A DNA stretch of 64,000 nucleotides from assembly GCA_003586115.2 (NCBI GenBank), contig QVOM02000112.1, forward strand, positions 47,050,743-47,114,742, in the 5' to 3' direction. The position numbers were made by a program, and so were the translations under genes. Below are positions 32,641-45,063 of this stretch, piece by piece (positions within the stretch are counted from its first letter, which is position 1; each line of letters begins with the position of its first letter). The notes beneath the pieces were generated by a model that was not told the origin of the DNA, made no database searches, and worked only from the letters and a program-made list of their open reading frames with translations. This DNA comes from Salvator merianae (Eukaryota > Chordata > Lepidosauria > Squamata > Teiidae).

Positions 32641-35600
32641 AGTTGACAGTAGTGGCTAGTAAATTGTAGCACTAGCAGCACATCACTACAATACCTGGTG
32701 AGCCTGCCATACCTGCCTATTGTAGTTTATGGGAATATAGGCCAAGAAGGAAGTGGAAACTTTTTCTTTAATGAACTACATTAAGTTAACACCTTAAGAT
32801 CCAAAATACGGTGGATTTTTCAGTTCTGTGTACTTTAGGATTGATATACATATATTTTGTGTCATAAAAAAATGCACTGATGCATAAGACACACCTATAA
32901 TTTAGCAAGGCATATTTAGGAAAAATAAATTTTAAGTAAACGTCTTAATCATATAGATACAACTGTGTGTATCTTAAACGTGTGTTTGTAGTTGGCCACC
33001 CAGCCTCTTGCTGACCATAACCCATCTTGAAGATGTTGATGCAGATGCTGCAGTGCCTCTGCTTGACCCCTTCAGTGCCATAAAGGCGTCCATTGCCCTA
33101 ACATTGATCAGAAGGGTTAAGATTAGAGAAAGCAGGTTGACAGCACTTGTGCTTGAGCTGTCCCCAGTGACACATTCACCATCCCAGGGCCATACAGAGA
33201 GATCCAGGCAAAGAGAAACCATTTCATCTATACTACTCTGTTCATTGGTAACAGAACACAAAGAGACAAGTGCCCAAGATCTTCCATTCCCGCCTGATTT
33301 TCCCAGTTCCCATGACTTCAGATGTTTCCCATAATTCCAGTTGTAGTTCCCAAATCAACCAACACTTTCTAAGACCTCTTATCTACATACTGAAGTTAAC
33401 TACCACAAAGAAATGCCAGCAGGCATGGCTGAGATTGTGAGATTCAACAAGATGGAAGTACTGTAGGTATAGCTAGGGTGCTGACACTCAGGCTAAAACC
33501 TTTGTCATTCAGTGCCGTAGGAGGGGGTCCCAATTTGAGTTTTGCAACAACATCAGGCTGCTGTGTTTTTAGTTACCTTCATAACAATACTGCAAGGTTT
33601 TGATTCTATAGAGCCTCTGTTGAACGTATTAGCTACTTGCTCCATTATAATCAGAGCTGTCAATGTGCCTATCAATGGATAGATTAAACTTCCTCACCAG
33701 CTATTTGCAGATATTAGAGGCTAGAGCCAGATTATTCTTTTTATATATATTAAATGAAGAGAATCAGCTCTACCCACTGACTGAGGCTATAAATTGCTAT
33801 CAGACAAAATCACCTTGTTCTGCACTGCTTTCTTACTAAAGCGTTATAGTTAAGGGGCACTAATGTCAGCCTTAAAATATATTTCTCGGTGCTGCTTAGT
33901 GAGTGAAGGCTGAAAGCAATTGCAAATGTGTAAAACTGAAATCTCTACCCTCCTTTAGTTGCCAGCAGATAAAAAGAGAAAGGATACAATTGGCATTGAT
34001 CTTCCTTGTAACATGAAACCAGCAGGGAATTGCTCTCCCTTGCAGAATGAGGGGGAAACCATAGCTGAAACAGGCAGAAGTAGCTAAAGCCCTGATGCTC
34101 TTGCAAAGCACACCCTTCAATGTAAGGAGCAAAAGAATGCAGTATGTCAGGTGACAGTTTTGATGCACCCACAAAATACCCCCATGCCATTGTCTCTGAG
34201 TAGTAGCATTTTTCAGTGGCGTAAAAGGCAGTCAGTCATGGTCCCTCTGGGGAAAAAAACACTGCATATTAAAAGATAATTTTATAAATTTGGCATGGTA
34301 TTCATACAAACATGCTCCTTCCCACATTCTTGTTAACTATAGCAGACCCATCTATCAATGTTAATTTTTTTCACAGAAGTGTTTCACATCTTTAACTTTC
34401 TTGTTTTGTTGCAAGATGAAAGTTTTCTAACTGTAACTATTTGCACTGCTCAGTTATCATCTTTTGCAACAACATAAAATAAAGTTAACAATATAAAACT
34501 GAAGACAACAAGCAGGCTATTTCATTCTGAGTTCATATGCTGTTCTGTAATCATTATGAGGCAGCTATATATAAATCAGTTAATTGAATGTCTACAGAAA
34601 TTAATAATGGTAACAACAACCACAACAGCATCAGTCTAATAATGTTGAGACTACAGGGTACATTTTGGTGCACGTAAAGGCAAGCTTTTCTGCTGATTTG
34701 TGGGAAAGCAAAATTATTATTCTATTCAAAACTTTGTTGGAGAGGAAAAGAGTTAGTTGTCTCTCACTGACAGACAGATGAAAAACATAAACATATCTGA
34801 GATAGTTTTTAGACTCTTGCCTGTGGTTAATTGGCAGGTTTGTGTCTGAATTAATAAAAGTTCCTAACCATTTCAATGTGTTAAAAATCCACAGGCCTTC
34901 CTCCTTGTGGGCACAGCATGTGCTAACCAAATGAGGATTTTATTAATTCCCATATGCAATCAGTTGGCATCCCAAGCCCCTTGAATCCAGCTAGTTTATC
35001 TGATTGGAGTGCAGCGCATCCAAATGTACCCTTCATCCTGCTTCTTCATGCTGTGCATGTTCAGAGTGTTTTGCAGTAATACCATAAGCCCCTACAAACT
35101 CACAGCATGATAGCAAGGAGCAGAGTAAGAAATGGTCCCTTGTGTGCTACGTCGCTTGGAGCAAGGTGCTGAATTTGAATTGCTCCTGCCCGCTGACCCA
35201 GAATCAGAATGAGAGCTTATTTTCATTTTCTGAAAGCGTTCTGCTGAATAAACGGATACTAAATCACCAGAGAACTTCTGAATGAGGCCTTCTGTTACCA
35301 AGAAAAGTTTACAAATTATAACACAAGGAGAGGGGACCAATATCCCTCACTAGTGGCAATAATAACCTGTCTATTAGGAGGTAGAAGTACTCAAGGGCAT
35401 AAGCATGTTTCTGTAACCAAAGAGATAAATGGTGAGGATACATCACTATATAATACACTACTAACAGGACTAAATTAACTTTGTCATTGCCACTTTTAAC
35501 TCATATTTAAACTTATAACCTACCCATTGTCCTAAGGATAACAAGCAAAAATTAATAAGGCCAATTGAGAAACATAAAGCAAACAAAAAATGGATGGAAA

Positions 35601-35860
35601 TGTATCCAAAAACCCAAGTGCAGCACAACAGATATTAATAGGGAAGTCGTAAGGATGATAGACCAGGAAAATAGGCATTTTTGTAAACTGCCAATCCATC
35701 CCAATCCCCTTTGCTCTTGCGCTGTTTGTCTAGGAACGGCAGGCAGGGGCAGCAAATAGCAGCCTGTGTGTGGAAATGAAAGGACAACCAGAGCAGGCAC
35801 AGATCAGGAAGGTGAAGGCACAGAATTTGGGACAGTATGGCATGTTTTAAAAAGAACTGA
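32641..35860. other. no recognised feature
   Basis: This is the longest stretch without an assignment. Open frames at 33008-33334 (+) and 32974-33261 (-) are antisense to each other and domain-free. Confidence 0.35.
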
Positions 35861-36090
35861 AGCTGCATTCACCCAGTTTTTTAAAAAGCACCTCTGAGGC
35901 AGCTTAGAGATGGTTTGGAGATAGTTAGTACTGAGGTGGGATTGTTCACAAGTCAGCCTGCCCCTTCCCCATCTCATGGACATTCTAGGCTAGAAACGGT
36001 GTATTGAAAACGGGATATGAACACAAGGGCCACACACTACCATCTCTAAGGCACTTTTGAGCAGCTTTTTTTTGCTACATGTGATTAGTC
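35861..36090. mobile_element. MITE, GGCTGTGTTCA family (copy 5)
   Basis: It begins AGCTGCATTCACCC followed by 'aaaagcacctctgaggcagc'. It ends in an inverted 'gctacatgtgattagtc' preceded by 'aaggcacttttgagcagc'. The body has 'ggacattctaggctagaaac'. No exact target duplication is seen. Confidence 0.75.
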
Positions 36091-36309
36091 AAAATCATCT
36101 TATTTCTCTGGCATCTATTCTCACAGTTAAGGTCTTTGCAGTGGCAGGGTCAGGAAAGGTGAAGTATCCAGATTTGGTTTGTCTACACTGCCCTAGGACA
36201 ATAAATTAATCTGATCAAAACAAATAACTTCAATCAAGTAAGGAAAGCAGAGATAGCATTTGACCTGACAACAGATAGGATGAACAAGAGTTAGAATAAA
36301 CAAAACTTT
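36091..36309. other. no recognised feature
   Basis: Nothing recognised. Confidence 0.3.
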
Positions 36310-36440
36310 GGTTAGTTCATGCCAGAAAGTCCTAGATTATTGCATCTGATGAAGTAGGCTTAGTCTACAAAAGCTCATAATACCAACTTCTTTCTCTTTG
36401 TTAGAGTCTAAGGTGCTACTAGACCCTCTTGCCGTACCAG
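36310..36440 (+). mobile_element. amniote interspersed-repeat 3' end (class not determined)
   Basis: 'gcatctgatgaagtaggctt' and, after an 'aaaagctcat' block, 'gttagagtctaaggtgctac' form a pattern I recognise as a recurrent sequence in reptile genomes. I cannot name its class from sequence alone. Confidence 0.45.
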
Positions 36441-37131
36441 ACATTGACCATTATTTAAGCATGCTTTTTCACTTCTCAGCAAGGAGGTTCTACACTCTTC
36501 TGTTATGAAATATGCTGTGGCGCTTTGTACGTAGCTACACAAAATATTTTCATGTTGGTCTTGGCATGTCCTGAAATTTTTATTCAGTCAGCAATCATGG
36601 ACACATAGCAAATACACTATAATGGAGGGTTTGTTAGCTCAAATAGCATATTAATTAGAAATATGAAACTTGTAGGATAAATTTTTACAGACTATTGTCC
36701 AAAAGCAATACCAAATACAGTAAAAACTGTAGATCAGTGTAATGGAAACTAGCTTTGCTTACTTCTTTGTAGACACCTAGGTTGTTTTGGAAATGTGGAG
36801 GATCAGAGAAGGAACCTTCTAAAAGGTGCAAACTCATACAGAGGTAGGAAAGAAAAGACAGAGGTGAGATTAGATGCTGCCATTTGCTGATCATGTCAGA
36901 AGACAGAGGAGAAGCAAAGACTCCTGTCCTTAATGAATTAGGGATCTTGCTTGCAGGAATGAAATGATGTTATTCGAACGGTAAAAATAATGGTTCTTAA
37001 CAATACCAGAAAATCTTGGAGCAGCATTTACCTTCTAATAGAGCTATATTTTACAACATGCTGGTGGATGTTTGACTAAAGAATCCCAGAAATTTACTAT
37101 CATCTCCAGACAACTGGCAAATCCAATCACA
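36441..37131. other. no recognised feature
   Basis: Nothing recognised by eye. Confidence 0.3.
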
Positions 37132-37542
37132 GACCATTTCTGCACTAGTGTGGACTAAGGCAGGCCCCGTCCCCTATCACACTTTGTCTGTGTTAGATGA
37201 AGCATGGACCAGGCTAGGACACCCAAAACAGCAACTTTGCCAGATATAGCCATAGATCTTCACATTGAAGTCTACAACCAGGTGAAGACCAGTATACCAG
37301 ACCATGAAGGCATGTAGACAGCACACCTCCATGGTCCAGTATACTATGGGGGACCTTTTGGGCAGCACTCCAGGAAATAGTGCCAGAAGTACCCAAAACC
37401 AGCCAGGCCAGAAACTCTGAAGGCCAGGAATGAAAGTTACTGGCTTTTGGAGCCTGGGCACTGCCTCCGAATATGGCCCTAGCAGCTAACCATCCCCTCT
37501 TTGGAACGGGTTGTATATCAAAGATCAAGTGCAGAAATGGCC
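37132..37542. mobile_element. MITE with GGCCATTTCTGCACT ends
   Basis: The left end GACCATTTCTGCACTA and the inverted right end GGCCATTTCTGCACTT match at 14 of 16 positions. Flanking triplets ACA/ATA are a near match. The interior block 'gggcagcactccaggaaata' recurs as 'cagcagcactccaggaagca' in the element at 63405, as does the 'agtatac' region, showing they are one family. Confidence 0.75.
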
Positions 37543-37640
37543 ATAAATATCAAGTAAACATCCTGCATAAGGGGTAGTTTCCCAGAAGAACTGTTAGTTG
37601 TCATGGTGCTGTAGTCCTGAATAAGTATAATCTTTCTGAG

Positions 37641-37995
37641 ATAAACACTAGGGATGTGCATGAACGAAATTCATGTTTTTGTTTTACTGTTAAAGTGAAA
37701 CCCCATATTTTTGCTTCATTGGTGTATTGCAATATCAAAATATGGGGTTTTGCATTCATTTTTGCAATTCTCACAATGTTTTTACCTATTGAACATGCCC
37801 TTTTCACAGGCAGAAACACAGAGAGAACACAAATATTCAAATACTTCATTTTTGCAAGGGGGTGAGTGGTCTGATTCACATCAGATCTGAAAATGCAAAA
37901 AAAATATTTTAGATTCAATGTGAATATCCACAAATGCAAACTATGCAAACAAATATGCAAATGTTAATTGATTTTTGCACTTCTCTAATAAACAC
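37641..37995. mobile_element. short hAT-like MITE with 8 bp TSD ATAAACAC
   Basis: The element spans 37649-37987 (339 bp). The ends TAGGGATGTGCA and, inverted, TAGAGAAGTGCA are related to the element at 20765. ATAAACAC is exactly repeated at 37641-37648 and 37988-37995. Unlike the 1120 bp element it is AT-rich with few CpG, possibly from long CpG decay or because it is a different subfamily. It is non-coding. Confidence 0.85.
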
Positions 37996-38925
37996 CTTCT
38001 GATTTTACAATAAAATTCCAGTCTCGTAGGTTTGCCTAGGCTCTAATGACTCCATCTTGTTTGGCCAATTTTGCTTGACATGCCTGACTCTATAAGCAGT
38101 CAGGATCATGAAGGATTTACCTGTACTGTATATGGAATCATGTGTCAGGTCATGGCAAGATAAGGAGGGAGTGTATTTAGATGTCTTGGGGGTTCACACA
38201 TTACAATTTTTAAAGCTGTCGCACTGTATCTGTGGCTGTCTGAGGCACCCTTTTCACTTACTGTCTACACAACAGTCAAGAGATGCCCACAGCAGAGCTG
38301 TTAGGGAGGACAACAGACCAAGAAGCTGATTTCACCCAACAGCTGCACTTTAGACTGGGATGACATAAGTAGGTTCAGCTTATGAAGAGTCTCCAAACCT
38401 TCTCATTTGTAGTTTTTGGAGTGTTGTGCCGTGTCTTATAGTTTTTCTGATAACCTAAGCTTTCAAACATAGCTACGACATCCATCTTCAGAGGATCTGA
38501 CTTCTGGAAGAGTCAAAACATCTCCAGGTGTTTGGGACAAAAGTTTCCATTGACTTGGCAGGCAGCAGGTTGCCAAAGTCTGACTTACACAGGGTACCCT
38601 AGCTTCATAAATAGTCCTGAAAATTTCATGAGTTTCAAGGTTTTAATTCTAGCAACATATGTATTCATGATTTTATTGCAAGGGTTTTTTTAACCAGATG
38701 GAGCTTTGTGAGATTCTGGCTTCTCCTTGGTCAGTCATGTAGTAATAAAAATAGGATAGTGGTAAAGCTGAGGAGTTCTTGAGGTTTCGGGTGAATTTGA
38801 CATGTACTGGAGTGACTGTATTTTAGTGAGGGTATTTCTGGCGTGTTTGGGTATGTTCTGAGTGAAGTTAGAGTTTAGTGTGTGGATGTGGGTGCGACTG
38901 TGAATGTGAGTACTGTACAATAGTG
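37996..38925. other. no recognised feature
   Basis: Nothing recognised by eye. Confidence 0.3.
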
Positions 38926-39075
38926 TGGATTCATGTTTTCTTTCCATTTTTTATCCCTGCTTCTGCTTTGTTGTACAGCCAAGGCCCTATATATGTTTAT
39001 TTTTTATGCAGAGTTCCTGATCTACGTTGTGTTGTTCTGCATTGCATGAAGCTAGCATCCTTTAGGTGTTTAATT
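38926..39075 (+). mobile_element. repeat shared with Tigger 5' flank at 56142
   Basis: 'tggattcatgttttctttcc', 'ctgctttgttgtacagccaa' and 'gcagagttcctg...tgttgtgttgttctgcattgcatg' correspond in order to 56142-56300. The latter lies just upstream of a Tigger transposase relic, so this may be the 5' non-coding part of another Tigger copy. No transposase follows here. Confidence 0.55.
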
Positions 39076-39239
39076 TGGAGTTGTCTTGATGTCTGAAAGA
39101 GCTTTGGAGCTTGTAGTTAGGCTCCTGGAGGCTTCTGCAGTAAAAGTAAACTTTCCATTATTTTTTTCCTGCAGTTCTAAAACACAACTCCCCCTAGCCT
39201 CCTATTTCCCATATATGCAATGACTTAAATGTTGTGAAA

Positions 39240-39925
39240 GATCTAGCCCAGTTCTTTTGGAATGATTTCAATTATGAAGGCCCAAAGATGTGGACAAGCT
39301 GCTGCTGAAGTTCAGCCAACTGCATGCTCACTGGATTCTTGCCCTTCTTGGCTGATAACAGCTAGCTGACAAGATATGACTGGGAAGGTTCAGGGAGTGG
39401 TAAATGCCTGTTTGAGAGATGGTTGGTCCCACTGACTCTTAAAGAGATGGTAGTACACCCCCTCCTCAAGAGATCTTCCCTGGATCCAGCAGATGTAAAC
39501 AACTATCACCTAGGGCTAACATGACCTTTTGGGACAAGGTATTGGTCTCATACAGACCTGCCCAAGCCCTAAGATCTGCCAGTGATGACCTCTAGGCAGC
39601 GCCATCCCCTTCAGCAGTTAAGGTGGTAGGGACATGTGGGAGAGCTTTCTCAGTGATAGCCCCCAGGCAATGTAATAGTCATCCTCCCGAGGTGCATCAG
39701 GCACCCTCATTGTATATATTAAGACATTTAGTGAAGTTGCACCTTTCCTTACCCTAGCCCTTTGTCTGAGGGAATGGCATTCCCCCCCCCCCCCAAAAGC
39801 AGGCACTGTCACTGTTTTAGTTAACTTATTTTATCTGTTTTTATACTGATTTTATTGTAACCCACCCAGAGACCTTCAGGTATGCGACGGGATAGAAATA
39901 CAAATAAATAAATTCGGAATATGTG
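39240..39925 (+). mobile_element. internally deleted L2 LINE
   Basis: The first part (39240-39548) parallels 47420-47705 of the large L2 here: 'cttggctgataacagctagc', then 'cttaaagagatggtagtaca' with 'ccccctcctcaagagatctt' (pre-RT region). After 'tgggacaaggtattgg' (FLGKILE equivalent) it jumps to 3' sequences: 'acctgcccaagccctaagat', 'gggagagctttctcagtgat', a C-run, and the tail 'gtaacccacccagagacctt' ending in 'aaataaataaa'. The whole polymerase core is missing. It is non-coding. Confidence 0.8.
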
Positions 39926-42900
39926 GTATTTTCAAGGAGCCTAAGCCTCGTTAAATTTGAAGGATGACTATAAATCAGTCTGTGTTTTCCTAAGGAATTG
40001 CAGAAGGGGAAGAAAACCTCCAATAAACTCCAACCTTCATGGCTGGAAGACCTAGAGAAGGATGTCTCTAATTTTCAAAAGATGAAGAGTACACATTTTA
40101 TTATTCTTTTTTTCTGGCCTTTTTCTTCATACATTACAGATAATATTCTTACCATGCTGAGGTTATAGATTTCTCCATCATCAGAAATCAGAATGACCCT
40201 AGCTAGTCACAGATTTTTAGTTTCAGATTCTGCCAAAACAGTTGGAATGCAAAAAAAAAAAAAAAAAGAGCATGTTACCAAGAAAAGAGCCGGGGGCTGT
40301 TTCTAATGTACCATCCAGCTGAGAGACACTCAACATCTCACCAATGTCTCCAGAATCCTGACTGGGAGCACTTTGACCTGATTCTTTAAAACAGAGGCTG
40401 TTCCACAAGTGGTCTCTGTGAAATAAACCAGACAGTTACTGTGGCAATAATTCTGGAATACCCAGCACCACCATTTCATGCTCCATTGTGTATGTCACTA
40501 AGGAGGTCACAGCAGGGCCTAACATTAGGCAGAATTAGACAAACACCTCAGACTGCATATACAGGGGCCAACTACTCCTATATTTTTCAGGCCACCAGAA
40601 CAGTCTGCAGTCAGTAGGGTTCACGTTTGTTTAAGATAATCTGTCAATGTTCCAGTTTATCCTACCCAAATTCTGAAATTTTTGTGATCTGGATTTTTTT
40701 TTTGGGGGGGGGTGCTGAGTGTGCTTTTCTACCTAATAGCCTAGCTTGCAGCTTTATGTGTTCAGTGCCATGGACTACTGGAGATGGGATCCAATGACTC
40801 CCATAGGGAAGGAAGGAGGCACCCCCTTTTTTGCCGGTAAATCCACAGTGTAGGAGGGAAAGGATTATCATGGTGGTTTGGCCACAGGCTGAGCTCCTCT
40901 ATTAATGGGCTGCATTCTTGGGCTTGGGCTTAAATGGATTTCTGTGATGAGGCATGGCCTACTCATCTGTGATACAAGAGTCCCCATCCTTGGAAAAGGG
41001 AACACATACAAGTTTTTTTTCTTACAATTAATTTATAAGATTTGAAGGTAAGGAAATTAAAGGCTATGATCAGATACATGGAAAGGGACACCTTCCAGTC
41101 AAATTTGCCAAACATTTTATTCTTACAGGCACCGTATTTTGTCTTAAAGTCTTGGAAGGGCCATCTCTTTAGACGAAAATTTTTAAGACCACCGTCGACT
41201 CATTCTTCAAGTCACATTAGGAGGGGACAGAGAAGGGAAATCTAGCCAACTGCAGCAAGAGAACAAATGCTACTGGCCAGCTACCAATTAGACCCCTGGA
41301 AAATCAGGAGAGCAGCAGCCTATCAGAGGTGAACATTTGTTGTTGGAGCGGTGTTGCTACACTTCGAGGTGAATGAATGAGGTAGAAATTTGAATGCCTT
41401 TTTTTTGTTTCCATCTTCAGGAAGGAGTGCATTTTTAAAAGGAGCATTTGAAAAAAAATCCCCTTTGATCTCACCCTAAGTGTAGGAAGGAAGGACTTTA
41501 GCACTGTGTCTTTCACAGTACTGTTCTCCCTGTTTCTGCTTTTGCTGGGCTTTGCTCTCCAACATGTCTGTGATCATGGTGGAGCACAAAGTAAATAGGA
41601 AATTTTGAGGACCCCGAGTCCTTATGATACTGGTCCATAACCCATTGTTGTTCTTGAAGTAACTACGCAGGACCAAAGCTTCATGCGCATAAATGCCCTT
41701 CCCCAACCTAGAACATGCTTCTGAAACACAGACCCTGGAAAAAGTTATATTTATTGTCTATACTGAGAGTACCTGTCCTATTCTGAACACAGGAACCCAA
41801 AGCAAATCATGGTAGCTTCCTTATTATGCTTCTCTGCTTGTTTTGCATATCAGTGAAGCCACCAGGAACCAAGGTGGTTGCCATGGTGACCTGCACTGAC
41901 CATTCAACAAGCATCAGGTGCATCAGATCATGTCCTCCCCCAGGTAGAAGCAAGCTCCAGCAGCAGGCATAAGAAGTCCAGTCATTGCTATCATCATGTC
42001 CAGAAAGGAAGGGAAAGGAGAGTTGAAAGGAGAAACAGCTCATCCTACCATGACTTGGTAACAGCGCAGAATGCCAAGGGGGCAGGAAAGGGGCAGAGTA
42101 TAGTGAAAGCCAAAATCGAACTATTTTTCCCACTGAAACAGGACCATCTATGTTCCCACAACAGTCATCCACAGTGACAGTGAGGGGAGCACAGTGCCTT
42201 CCAGTGAGCCTTTAAACACATTGTCTGAACACCACACAGCTTGAACAGGGCATGAAAACTGCTAGCCCTGGGGTGTCAAAAGGGCAGACACGTTTCCCAC
42301 ATGCTGGTGTCTTGAGAACCCAGTATCAAAGAAAAGGAGGAGAATCTCATAACTAGGTAGGTAATGATGCACGTGTGTGTGTGTGCATAGTCCCACGAAA
42401 TGCAGAAAGCAATTTTTTAATTTACTGTTGTGTCTTTTTTTACTGCTAGAGGGGTGCCAAAATAATCTCACTCTTGCTGCCTCCAGACATCACTTATTCT
42501 GCAATTTATCAATTTACCTGTATAAAGCAATCCAGAATTATCACACATTGTCTAGATTTTAGATTGATACTCTGCATTTTAGCATTTGCTGCAGTAGTGC
42601 AGTGACGTTACAGCTGTGAGATTTTTTTTTTCCACATGACCTAAGCCTCCCATTGTGCCATACTGGTGACCAAACATATCACTTGAAGTATTTTCAGGTG
42701 AGAACAGCTCTCGTTGCAAGTTTCAACCTAACCTCACTGTACTTCTCACAAATTAATCCAGACAGGGCTGCAATTATGGAACAACAGGATATTGTGCCAC
42801 AATAGTTAATTTTACCAGAATAACGATAACCCAGTAAATCGGGTCTATATTCCAGGACTGTGTTGGGAGCACTGTGATCACATCTGGCAAATCAGGTACA

Positions 42901-42933
42901 ATTACAAAAATAATTATGGGTGTTTAACCCTGT
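39926..42933. other. no recognised feature; A18 run at 40250
   Basis: There is no gene or named repeat. An A-run at about 40250-40267 may mark an old poly(A) insertion but no retrotransposon body was recognised. Confidence 0.35.
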
Positions 42934-43395
42934 GTGGATGTACCCCAATTTAAAAAAGACATTAACAAACTGGAGCAAGTTCAAAGGAGGGCTACCAAAA
43001 TGGTGAATGGTCTGCTAACCATGTCCTACAAGGAACAGTTAAAGGGTCTAGGAATGTTTAGCCTGCAGAAGAGAAGACTGAGAGGAGACATGGCAGCTGT
43101 TTTCAGGTATCTGAAGGGCTGTCACAGTGCAGAGAAGGAAGGACTAGAAACAATGGGATGAAACTTCAAGAGAGTAGTTACAGACTAAATATTAGAAAAA
43201 ACTTTCTGACAGTAAGGGCGATCAGTCAATGGAACAGGTTGCCAAAGGAGGTGGTGCAATCTCCTTCAATGGAGGTCTTCAAGCAGAGGCTGGATAGGCA
43301 CCTGTCTGGGATGGTTTAGTGAATCCTGCATTGCACAGGGGGTTGGACTCAGTAACTCTGGAGATCCCTTCCAACACTATGATTCTATGATATTA
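42934..43395 (+). mobile_element. CR1-like LINE 3' end
   Basis: An open segment encodes [40 protein letters not shown] and FRYLKG, the CR1 ORF2 C-terminus. It is followed by 'tagaaaaaactttctgacag', 'caatggaacaggttgccaaa', 'gcagaggctggataggcacc' and 'gggttggactcagtaactct'. The terminus 'aacactatgattctatgata' is the classic CR1 3' end made of ATTCTATG-type short repeats. A single frame break follows the FRYLKG section. This is 5'-truncated, as usual for CR1. Confidence 0.9.
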
Positions 43396-44910
43396 TTATG
43401 TAGCTCAGCTAGAATGGGGATGGGACATTAGTCAACAGAATGCCTTGCACTAACCATGAGTTATAGGTGAACAACATAGGGTATGTTCAAACACATGCTT
43501 TTAGATGCTCCGGGGCAATTTTGAGATGGTAGGCTCAAACATAAAAGATTTTAAAAACTACTTTTCCTTGTCCCCAAGCCTCTGATATTTTGTCCCTTCC
43601 ACAGACCCAAAAGAATCAATGTCAGGTGGGACACAGAAGTTTGGGTTAGACGGAGTGGGCAGCTGGAGGCTCCTAAGCCAATCCCAGCCTGCTAAAGTCA
43701 CCATCCAATGAGAGCCCTAGAAAAATGGGCCAGCATCAGCCAATGGGAGGCAAGCAGGGGAGGCAATGATCTGATGGAGAAAGAGAAGCAAGCCAGGTAG
43801 GAGGCTTTTAGGTGCTTATTTTAAAAACTGTGTGATTCAGATTTTTTTCCTACACTCATGGGGGGGGGGGTGTTCCTGTGTACACAGGTGCTTGAAAACC
43901 ACACAGTCTGATCACTACCATAAACTAGCAGCAGTTTTCTTTCACCAACAACCTAGCAAACTGAGCTCTATGATTAAAGACATCTTCTAAGTAGCAACGC
44001 TGTCTCTTTAAGGGTCTCATTAGCTTACCCTTTTAGGATGCCCCACTGCATAACCCAAAATTGTATTGGGAAGAAGAGAGACTCTAGAGAAGGAGTGAGC
44101 CTGGTTGCTCCCTTGGTCATACAGTTAATTGGTTGCCACCAAGCTTGGAGGTTGCCTTCTTCTTCAAATACTGGAGGCAGCTCCCTCACTCTCTTTCATC
44201 TTTCTGGAGGATTAAGAATAAAACTAATGGAAAGGAATGGTCAACAAAAAGGCGGGGAGTCAGATTCTTTCACAGCTGGACTGACCTTTCCCCATATACT
44301 TGTTTATTCTTTAGGATTCACGTGTCTTATCCCGATGATATTGTTTGCCACTTGGATGGTTGCATGCAGAGCTTTTGGACAGCTCTTGCATGTCCCCATG
44401 ACTCTTCTGGCACTGCCTAGCATTACTATTCATCTTCCAGCAGCAGAAACCACTCAGAGGCTTTCAGAGTAACACTTCTTTCCACTGCAGAGCACTTATT
44501 TCAGCCACTGTGCTAATAATGTTCATAGTATTATATTGCTTATAATTTGGCATTATACTGTTTTAACATAGGTGTTCATAAGCCTCAAGTGTTTTGCTTG
44601 ATTCGTTTTACCAGTTGTTGAACCTTAACGTGAACAGTGGGCTATAAATATGAGAAAAGTGCATTAATAAGGCTACCCTGCTGGAGCTATATGGCTCAAA
44701 AGTTGCTTTCATGCAATGAGATCTTTTAACATGCAAAACAGGACAGGCACTACACTGTGGCATCAAAAAGAAGCATGATTATCAGAGGCTTATAGTATCT
44801 AAATGTGGTTTTATAAAAGCATCGTTTTGTGTTTTCATGGTCACTTCCTGGCAGCCTTTCCAGCTTAGAATTTCTGTCACCAGGATATAGTACCATCACA
44901 ACCAATAGCA
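43396..44910. other. no recognised feature
   Basis: Domain-free open frames lie at 44038-44472 (+). A G10 run lies near 43861. Confidence 0.35.
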
Positions 44911-45019
44911 CAGGTGGGTAAGGCTGGAAGTCCCTCCCCCTGCTGAAAGCAAGTTTGTGAGCTTCAGTTCATGAACCTGCTTTCAGCAGGGGAAGGGACT
45001 TCTGGCCACCCCCACCCAT
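44911..45019. repeat. 109 bp foldback (near-perfect inverted repeat)
   Basis: The left arm at about 44911-44953 ('ggaagtccctccccctgctg') pairs with the right arm at about 44975-45019 ('ttcagcaggggaagggactt'), with a 21 base loop and only a few mismatches. No coding. A foldback DNA element is the simplest reading. A TG/GC alternating run follows (45042-45063). Confidence 0.8.
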
Positions 45020-45041
45020 GCCACACACCACTGATCATAAA

Positions 45042-45063
45042 CTCTGTGTGTGTGTGCGCGCGC
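45042..45063 (+). repeat. short (TG)n(CG)n run
   Basis: Alternating purine-pyrimidine TGTGTG passing to CGCGCG. Confidence 0.85.
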
